Below, in pieces: positions 58,289-64,000 of a stretch of DNA of 64,000 nucleotides. This stretch comes from Alteromonas sp. 5E99-2 (GTDB lineage: Bacteria > Pseudomonadota > Gammaproteobacteria > Enterobacterales > Alteromonadaceae), in the NCBI RefSeq assembly GCF_017368475.1, contig NZ_JAFNJE010000016.1, positions 1-64,000 of the forward strand, read 5' to 3'. Under the pieces are notes generated by a model. That model did no database searches and was not told the DNA's origin. It saw only the letters and a list, made by a program, of their open reading frames with translations. The position numbers and the translations under genes were made by a program. Within the stretch, counting starts at the first letter, position 1. Every line of letters starts with the position of its first letter.

Positions 58289-58996
58289 ATGAAATTTAAC
58301 TCCGCCCTTATTCAAGGCCGTTTGATAAAACGATACAAACGCTTTTTAGCTGATGTAGAGTTAGAAGATGGTAGTCAGATTACAGCACATTGCCCTAACA
58401 CAGGCGCAATGACTCATTGTGCCGAGCCAAATTCAACTGCCTTATTGCGTTATGATCCAAACCCTAAGCGTAAACTCGCCTACACATGGGAAGCGGCAAT
58501 CAACAAACAAGGAGAGTGGATAGGAATTAATACACACAATGCCAATAAGTTAGTCGAAGAATGTTTGCTTAATAGCAATCTGATTTTGAATATTGGAGAC
58601 GCGACGCTAAAACGAGAATATCCCCTAAAGTCCAAAACCTCTCGTTTAGACTTCGCTCTTCTCGACAAAGAACAAAACCCTATTCACTTTATTGAGGTAA
58701 AATCAGTCACACTGTGCGAAGACTCGATAGGTTATTTCCCCGATACAGTGTCAACAAGAGCGACAAAGCACTGCAACGAGCTAGCTGCGTTAGCTGTACA
58801 AGGTTACCCTTGTAGTCTAGTTTTTTGCGTGCAGCATTCAGGTATCAAACAGGTCCGCCCTGCGCGACATATTGATCCTAATTATGCCGATGCGCTTTCC
58901 CAAGCAATTTCTTCGGGTGTAAATATAATTGTTGTTAGCACAAACTTTAGCAATGAAAAATTCCATATAAATCAAACACTAAATTTTAACATGTAA
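58289..58996 (+). CDS. sfsA: SfsA family nuclease-like protein
   Basis: 235 residues. LIKRYKRFLADVELEDG is an OB-like start; HCPNTGAMTHCAEP, TSRLDFALLD and IHFIEVKSVTL (restriction-enzyme-like active-site layout) are family motifs. Named sugar fermentation stimulation protein in E. coli, with a nuclease-like fold; the true role is unclear. It precedes dksA as in E. coli. Confidence 0.94.
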   Translation: MKFNSALIQGRLIKRYKRFLADVELEDGSQITAHCPNTGAMTHCAEPNSTALLRYDPNPKRKLAYTWEAAINKQGEWIGINTHNANKLVEECLLNSNLILNIGDATLKREYPLKSKTSRLDFALLDKEQNPIHFIEVKSVTLCEDSIGYFPDTVSTRATKHCNELAALAVQGYPCSLVFCVQHSGIKQVRPARHIDPNYADALSQAISSGVNIIVVSTNFSNEKFHINQTLNFNM

Positions 58997-59141
58997 AAAA
59001 ATGGTTGATTTTTTCTCATCAGTCGCCATATTGCGTGCTGAATAAATACAGACGCTGAATTGCTAACCTGCAGCTATTCTGATATTCATTATCAGTTGTC
59101 GTTATTATGATTTGCGAGTCGCGATGAAGGAGAAGTGGCAT

Positions 59142-59591
59142 ATGCCAACAGGAACTGAATCAAAAACAATTGGCCTTTTAGCTTTGGCTGGGTTAACCCC
59201 ATACCAAACTAAAGACGGCGAAGAGTATATGAACGAACAGCAAATGGAACATTTCCGTTTGTTGCTAAAAGCGTGGCGTAACCAACTTCGTCAAGAAGTT
59301 GATCGCACAGTTACACACATGAAAGATGAAGCCGCTAATTTTCCCGACCCGGTTGATCGCGCAGCTCAAGAAGAAGAATTTAGTCTTGAATTGCGAACTC
59401 GAGACAGAGAGCGCAAATTAATCAAGAAAATTGAGAAGACACTTAAACGCATTGAAGAAGACGATTTCGGTTTTTGTGACACATGCGGTATTGAAATCGG
59501 TATCAGACGTCTAGAAGCAAGGCCCACAGCGGACCTTTGCATAGATTGTAAAACAATGGCTGAAATCAAAGAGAAGCAAATGCAGGGCTAA
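59142..59591 (+). CDS. dksA: RNA polymerase-binding transcription factor DksA
   Basis: 149 residues from ATG at 59142, with AAGGAG 9 bases upstream; earlier starts would read through that site. The coiled-coil tip with the Asp pair is in [18 protein letters not shown], and the zinc finger [20 protein letters not shown]...CIDC follows. With ppGpp it inhibits rRNA promoters, such as the candidate one at the window's left edge. Confidence 0.97.
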   Translation: MPTGTESKTIGLLALAGLTPYQTKDGEEYMNEQQMEHFRLLLKAWRNQLRQEVDRTVTHMKDEAANFPDPVDRAAQEEEFSLELRTRDRERKLIKKIEKTLKRIEEDDFGFCDTCGIEIGIRRLEARPTADLCIDCKTMAEIKEKQMQG

Positions 59592-59618
59592 GCTCTGTTT
59601 TTACGCATTCTTTAGTTC

Positions 59619-60458
59619 ATGTATATAGGCCGTTTTGCGCCCTCGCCATCAGGCCCATTACATATGGGCTCTCTGGTCGCTGCGCTTGCTAGTTATTTAG
59701 ATGCCAAAGCTCACAATGGACTTTGGCATCTAAGAATTGAAGACTTAGACACGCCTAGGTGTGACCCAAAATACAGTTCGCAAATTCAGTCAACACTTAG
59801 CCATCATGGCTTATGTTGGGACGGCTCCGTACTGCTTCAATCGAATAGACTCCACATTTATCAACGCAATATAGAAGAAATTGTATCTGAATCTTGCGGT
59901 TACTACTGTCAATGTACCCGTAAAATGATTAAGGACAATGCCGGTGTTCATCCTTCGAGTTGCAAATTAAACGGACATAAAAGTGGTGCGATAAGATTCC
60001 ACCATTTTCAACAAATTTCGACTTTTACAGATCGCTTCAAAGGTAATGTCGCTATGGACGATAGTGATACACTTGATGATTTTGTCCTACTGAGAAAAGA
60101 CGGCATTGTGGCTTACAATTTGGCCGTAGTTGTTGACGATATTTCGCAACATATTAACCATATTGTCAGAGGTGAAGATTTACTTACAACGACGCCAAGT
60201 CACTTAGCTCTCTATAAATATTTTAATCAACCAGCGCCAAGCTACGCGCATTTTCCGGTTCTAAAAGATCACAATGGATTAAAGCTCAGCAAGCAAAATC
60301 ACGCCCCGGCTATTTGCAACCAAACACCTGAACATAATTTGAAATTAGCCTGTCAGTTTCTTGAAATAGATATTCAATCCGGCCAAAACTCAATTAATGG
60401 CATATTGAATAATGCAATACATTCATGGCGATTAAAACATGGTCTAGTCGACGGTTAG
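59619..60458 (+). CDS. gluQ: glutamyl-Q tRNA(Asp) synthetase
   Basis: 279 residues, a shortened GluRS lacking the anticodon domain, which attaches Glu to queuosine in tRNA-Asp. The HIGH-like motif is PSGPLHMGSL and the KMSKS-like motif is LKLSKQNHA. A cysteine cluster (CQCTRKMI plus Cys nearby) fits the zinc region. It follows dksA as in E. coli. Confidence 0.95.
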   Translation: MYIGRFAPSPSGPLHMGSLVAALASYLDAKAHNGLWHLRIEDLDTPRCDPKYSSQIQSTLSHHGLCWDGSVLLQSNRLHIYQRNIEEIVSESCGYYCQCTRKMIKDNAGVHPSSCKLNGHKSGAIRFHHFQQISTFTDRFKGNVAMDDSDTLDDFVLLRKDGIVAYNLAVVVDDISQHINHIVRGEDLLTTTPSHLALYKYFNQPAPSYAHFPVLKDHNGLKLSKQNHAPAICNQTPEHNLKLACQFLEIDIQSGQNSINGILNNAIHSWRLKHGLVDG

Positions 60459-60499
60459 AATATCGAGTAAACTAGCGCACCTTATTGAGGAGTAGCATT

Positions 60500-61885
60500 A
60501 TTATATCCCGCGTTATAAAGAAAATAGCGACAGCGTTTACATCAGATGCCGAAGGTACTGAGCGACAAAGCCAAACATTGAACGCTAAAACGTACAGTGT
60601 TAAACAGCATAAGATTAACAAGGCGCTGATGAGCCCGAACGCCATAAAGGTCACTGATGGTCTGCAAAAAGCAGGCTACGAAGCGTACCTTGTGGGCGGC
60701 TGCGTGCGAGATAGTTTACTAGGGTTATCGCCAAAAGATTTTGACGTTGCCACTAACGCAACACCTGAACAAATTAAAGCGACTTTTAGAAATTGTCGTC
60801 TAATAGGTAGGCGTTTTCGCTTAGCACACGTTCTTTTTGGTAGAGAGATTATCGAAGTGGCGACGTTTAGAGGCCACCATGATGAAGCCAGTAGCGAAGA
60901 CAAAAAGGGCAAACAAAGTTCTGACGGCCAACTATTAAGAGATAACGTTTACGGTAATATTCAAGAAGATGCCCAGCGCCGCGACTTCAATATCAATGCA
61001 ATGTACTACAACCCCTCGACTCAAGAGGTTACGGATTTTGCAGGGGGCATTGACGCACTTAAAAGCGGTGAATTTGCATTAATCGGCGATGCCGAAACCC
61101 GTTACCGAGAAGATCCAGTAAGAATGTTAAGGGCGATACGCTTCTCTGCTAAATTGAATATGCGTATTGAGCCCAGCGCAGCAGATGCGATACACAGCCT
61201 CAATCACTTACTGAGCAATATTCCACCGGCTAGACTGTTTGAAGAAGTCCTAAAACTATTTTTGGCAGGAAAGGCGGTAAAAACCTACGAGTTATTACAA
61301 ACCTACGGTTTATTCGGTGTTCTCTTTCCTCAACTTCAACCCTTATTACAGGATTCGAATAGCAAAGAAACGCTGTTTTTGGAAAATGTGTTAGAAAACA
61401 CCGACAAGCGAATTAACAACGACCAAAGAGTTACTCCTGCTTTTATTTATGCCGCATTCCTCTGGTATCCCCTTGAAGAACGCACCGATCAGATTATACA
61501 AGAAGCAGGGCTTTCTCGTTACGACGCCTTCATGATGGCTCAGGGTGAAGTCTTACACAGGCAAGTGCAACGTATCATGATCCCCAAACGATTCTCCACT
61601 GTGATTAGGGATATTTGGATATTACAGCAACGTTTACCACGACGTTTTGGTAAACGTGCCTATCAAGCCTTAGCTCACCCTAAATTCCGTGCCGGTTACG
61701 ATTTTTTATTGATGCGCGGAGAAGTTGAAGGTGGCGAACTATTAGAATTAGGTCAATGGTGGACAAAGTTTCAACATGCCGCCCCATCTGTACAAAAAAC
61801 CATGCTGAGTTCTTTGAGGCACGACGGTCCCAAAAAGCACAAACGTCGTCGCCCCAAGCGTGCGGTATCAAAAAATAATGATTGA
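60500..61885 (+). CDS. pcnB: poly(A) polymerase I, probable AUU start
   Basis: 461 residues if translation begins at ATT 60500. GAGGAG (60487-60492) lies 7 bases before it, and the product M-I-S-R-V lines up with E. coli PcnB M-F-T-R-V, which is itself known to start at AUU. TTG at 60485 overlaps this ribosome site and has none of its own. The nucleotidyltransferase core has LVGGCVRDSLLG and DFDVATNATP, followed by RREDFNINAM-like RRDFNINAMY and YREDPVRMLRAIRF. The basic tail PKKHKRRRPKRA is typical. It adds 3' poly(A) to RNA. Confidence 0.93.
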   Translation: MISRVIKKIATAFTSDAEGTERQSQTLNAKTYSVKQHKINKALMSPNAIKVTDGLQKAGYEAYLVGGCVRDSLLGLSPKDFDVATNATPEQIKATFRNCRLIGRRFRLAHVLFGREIIEVATFRGHHDEASSEDKKGKQSSDGQLLRDNVYGNIQEDAQRRDFNINAMYYNPSTQEVTDFAGGIDALKSGEFALIGDAETRYREDPVRMLRAIRFSAKLNMRIEPSAADAIHSLNHLLSNIPPARLFEEVLKLFLAGKAVKTYELLQTYGLFGVLFPQLQPLLQDSNSKETLFLENVLENTDKRINNDQRVTPAFIYAAFLWYPLEERTDQIIQEAGLSRYDAFMMAQGEVLHRQVQRIMIPKRFSTVIRDIWILQQRLPRRFGKRAYQALAHPKFRAGYDFLLMRGEVEGGELLELGQWWTKFQHAAPSVQKTMLSSLRHDGPKKHKRRRPKRAVSKNND

Positions 61886-62363
61886 GCCAGTATATATTGG
61901 CCTAGGTAGTAACCTAGGTGACAGCGAAAATACAATCTCAGACGCTGTAAACGCCCTTTCGGAAAGTGCTGATATCACAATCAATGCTGTATCATCTTTA
62001 TACAAAAGTGCACCTATGGGCCCAAAAAACCAGCCTGATTACTTTAACGCCGTTTGCGAAATCAGTACGTCTTTAGACCCCATTGAACTGCTCGATTTAT
62101 GCCAGAATATCGAGAGTACACATGGAAGAGAACGCAAAGGTGAACGTTGGGGACCGAGAACCCTTGATCTTGATATCTTGCTATATTCAACAAATACGAT
62201 AAATGAAGAGAGACTAACAATCCCTCACGCAGGCATTGCACAAAGAGAATTTGTTTTAGTGCCCTTGTTTGAACTTGCGCCAACTCTTATCATGCCCGAC
62301 GGTCGCCCCATTGCAAAATGGGTAGCAGATTGCTCACTTGACGGCCTATCTCGACTTAGATAA
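61878..62363 (+). CDS. folK: 6-hydroxymethyl-dihydropterin pyrophosphokinase FolK
   Basis: 161 residues from ATG at 61878, which overlaps the pcnB stop (ATGATTGA), so translation is coupled. [27 protein letters not shown] and [14 protein letters not shown] (metal-binding Asp pair) are diagnostic. It makes the folate precursor pterin pyrophosphate. Next in line are panB and panC. Confidence 0.96.
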   Translation: MIEPVYIGLGSNLGDSENTISDAVNALSESADITINAVSSLYKSAPMGPKNQPDYFNAVCEISTSLDPIELLDLCQNIESTHGRERKGERWGPRTLDLDILLYSTNTINEERLTIPHAGIAQREFVLVPLFELAPTLIMPDGRPIAKWVADCSLDGLSRLR

Positions 62364-62377
62364 TTACCGAGGTCTAT

Positions 62378-63172
62378 ATGAAAAAAGTCACGCTTTCTAC
62401 GCTTCAAAAGAAAAAGCAAGAAGGGACAAAAATAACTGCGCTGACTGCATACGATGCAAGTTTTGCAAAGCTCTTCGACGAACAAGGCATAGACACCTTA
62501 TTGATTGGTGACTCCATGGGAATGGTACTACAAGGTCACAAAGACACCTTACCTGTTACTGTTGATGATATTGCTTACCACACCGCATGCGTCGCGAGAG
62601 GCTGTGAACGTACCTTAATCATTGCTGACATGCCCTTTATGAGCTACGCCACGCCAGAAGACGCGTACAAAAACGCAGCTAAACTAATGGCTAGCGGTGC
62701 GAGCATGGTAAAAGTTGAAGGCGGAGAATGGCTTACCGAAACCATTTTTGGATTGACTCAAAGAGGTATTCCAGTATGTGGTCACATAGGCTTAACCCCG
62801 CAATCTGTTCACGTATTCGGTGGCTTCAAAATTCAAGGAAAGACAGAAGAAGCTGCGCAATCCCTAGTCGACTCAGCACTTGCATTAGAAAAAGCTGGCG
62901 CGCAATTGATTGTATTGGAATGTGTACCCATCGCCGTAGGTAAAGCAGTTAGTGAAGCAGTAGCAATACCGGTCATTGGTATTGGCGCAGGTGTTCACAC
63001 CGACGGACAAATATTAGTTATGCATGATATGTTGGGAGTAAGTGCTAACTACATGCCGAAGTTTTCTAAAAACTATTTGCAACAGACCGGCGATTTACGC
63101 GCTTCGGTTAGCCAATTCATTAAAGAAGTAGAAGCTGGGGAATTCCCTGGCGATGAACACAGTTTCAAGTGA
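62378..63172 (+). CDS. panB: 3-methyl-2-oxobutanoate hydroxymethyltransferase
   Basis: 264 residues, first committed step of pantothenate synthesis. [31 protein letters not shown] (metal site), [16 protein letters not shown] and PVIGIGAG are family motifs. GAGGT precedes the ATG. It lies 4 bases before panC. Confidence 0.97.
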   Translation: MKKVTLSTLQKKKQEGTKITALTAYDASFAKLFDEQGIDTLLIGDSMGMVLQGHKDTLPVTVDDIAYHTACVARGCERTLIIADMPFMSYATPEDAYKNAAKLMASGASMVKVEGGEWLTETIFGLTQRGIPVCGHIGLTPQSVHVFGGFKIQGKTEEAAQSLVDSALALEKAGAQLIVLECVPIAVGKAVSEAVAIPVIGIGAGVHTDGQILVMHDMLGVSANYMPKFSKNYLQQTGDLRASVSQFIKEVEAGEFPGDEHSFK

Positions 63173-63176
63173 TTTT

Positions 63177-64000
63177 ATGCAGACTATATCCAGTATTACA
63201 ACGTTGCGCGAGCGACGCAGAAAATGGCAAATTGAGGGTGAATCAATCGCCTTTGTCCCAACTATGGGCAATTTACACCAAGGACATTTGCGACTTGTAG
63301 AAGCAGCTAAAAAAGCCGCTGATATCGTGGTTGTATCTATATTTGTGAATCCTCTTCAGTTCGGCCCTGATGAAGATTTAGATGCCTACCCTAAAACGCT
63401 AGAAGAGGATAAACAAAAGCTCGAAGCTATGGGCGTAGATGTGTTGTTTCTTCCCACCTCTGACGATATTTATCCCAGAGGACTAGAGCAACAAACCTTC
63501 GTAGAAGTACCTGGAATATCCTATATGATTTGTGGCGCAAGCCGCCCTGGTCATTTTAGAGGCGTAGCTACTATAGTATGTAAGTTGTTTAATATGGTGC
63601 AGCCAAATAAAGCGTTTTTTGGCGAAAAAGATTACCAGCAACTACAAGTTATCCGAGCTATGGTTCAAGACCTATCCATGAATGTCGAAATTCACGGTGT
63701 GCCTACCGAACGTGAAGATAATGGCCTTGCTATGAGTTCTAGAAACACTTATTTGTCTGATGAACAAAAGCAACAAGCCAGTGTTTTGTATGAAACAATA
63801 CAAGCCTTTGCTGCTCAGGTTATTGAGGGACGAAGAGATTTCGGGCGACTCATTGCAGAACACAAAATTGCGTTATCGGCAGCGGGTTTTAAACCTGATT
63901 ACTTAGAAATTAGAGACGCCAAAAATTTGCTTTACCCTAACCATGAAGATACCCGTCTCGTTATTTTAGCCGCCGCATTTATGGGCAAAACACGATTGAT
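63177..64000 (+). CDS. panC: pantothenate synthetase, 3' end outside the window
   Basis: First 274 residues (824 bases), cut by the right edge. It starts ATG at 63177 ([15 protein letters not shown]), 4 bases after pan[21 protein letters not shown] has the nucleotide HIGH-like motif, and [22 protein letters not shown] and [10 protein letters not shown] follow. It joins pantoate and beta-alanine. No frame break is visible. Confidence 0.96.
   Translation, partial: MQTISSITTLRERRRKWQIEGESIAFVPTMGNLHQGHLRLVEAAKKAADIVVVSIFVNPLQFGPDEDLDAYPKTLEEDKQKLEAMGVDVLFLPTSDDIYPRGLEQQTFVEVPGISYMICGASRPGHFRGVATIVCKLFNMVQPNKAFFGEKDYQQLQVIRAMVQDLSMNVEIHGVPTEREDNGLAMSSRNTYLSDEQKQQASVLYETIQAFAAQVIEGRRDFGRLIAEHKIALSAAGFKPDYLEIRDAKNLLYPNHEDTRLVILAAAFMGKTRL

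Noticed and set aside
60485-60499. TTG (60485) as the pcnB start
   Set aside because: It overlaps the GAGGAG ribosome site and has no site upstream; ATT at 60500 fits spacing and the E. coli N-terminus.

Overview
The window is 64 kb of chromosome from a marine gammaproteobacterium, most likely of the order Alteromonadales (Glaciecola, Paraglaciecola, Aliiglaciecola or Alteromonas type). The evidence is gene content and order: an Enterobacteria-like core layout (spc and alpha ribosomal operons, ubiD-fre, ubiEJB, ftsN-hslVU, metJ/metF, ftsYEX, sfsA-dksA-gluQ-pcnB-folK-panBC), a MotX homologue (sodium-driven polar flagellum) beside rnr-rlmB, AT-leaning base composition and many exported peptidases. 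I saw no tRNA, rRNA, transposase, phage gene or CRISPR array.

Layout. 1-263: a stable-RNA (rrn-like) promoter pointing out of the left edge, divergent from a secreted protein built of ten tandem 15-residue repeats (264-1031). 1124-9634: leftward alpha operon (rpsM-rpsK-rpsD-rpoA-rplQ) and spc operon (rplN to rpmJ), separated by a terminator-like hairpin. The S10 operon that normally precedes rplN is not there; a DUF4397-like lipoprotein gene and rnr-rlmB-motX occupy that side. 15.8-19.4 kb: ubiD, fre and an exported M28 peptidase on the plus strand. 19.4-25.8 kb, minus strand: cold-shock protein, ubiEJB, a Tag-like glycosylase and prlC. 25.9-34.7 kb: gor, an unrecognised 661-aa secreted protein, an M13 lipoprotein peptidase and a large zinc metalloprotease.

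35.0-39.4 kb is the most interesting accessory block: a small double-glycine leader peptide (58 aa, 41-residue core with two cysteines and many prolines), followed by an HlyD-type adaptor, an ABC transporter with an intact C39 leader peptidase, and a stand-alone LuxR-type DNA-binding domain. It looks like a self-contained peptide export system (microcin or peptide signal) with no obvious immunity or modification gene. A di-haem cytochrome c peroxidase follows as a separate unit.

40.5-64 kb is mostly conserved core: hslVU-ftsN-priA, rpmE, metJ/metF with MetJ boxes between them, yihY, dtd and yiiD with four accessory genes inserted, rpoH, an EAL-HDOD signalling protein, ftsYEX, rsmD, yjaG, a small helix-turn-helix protein, sfsA-dksA-gluQ, pcnB (which appears to start at AUU), folK, panB and panC (cut by the right edge).
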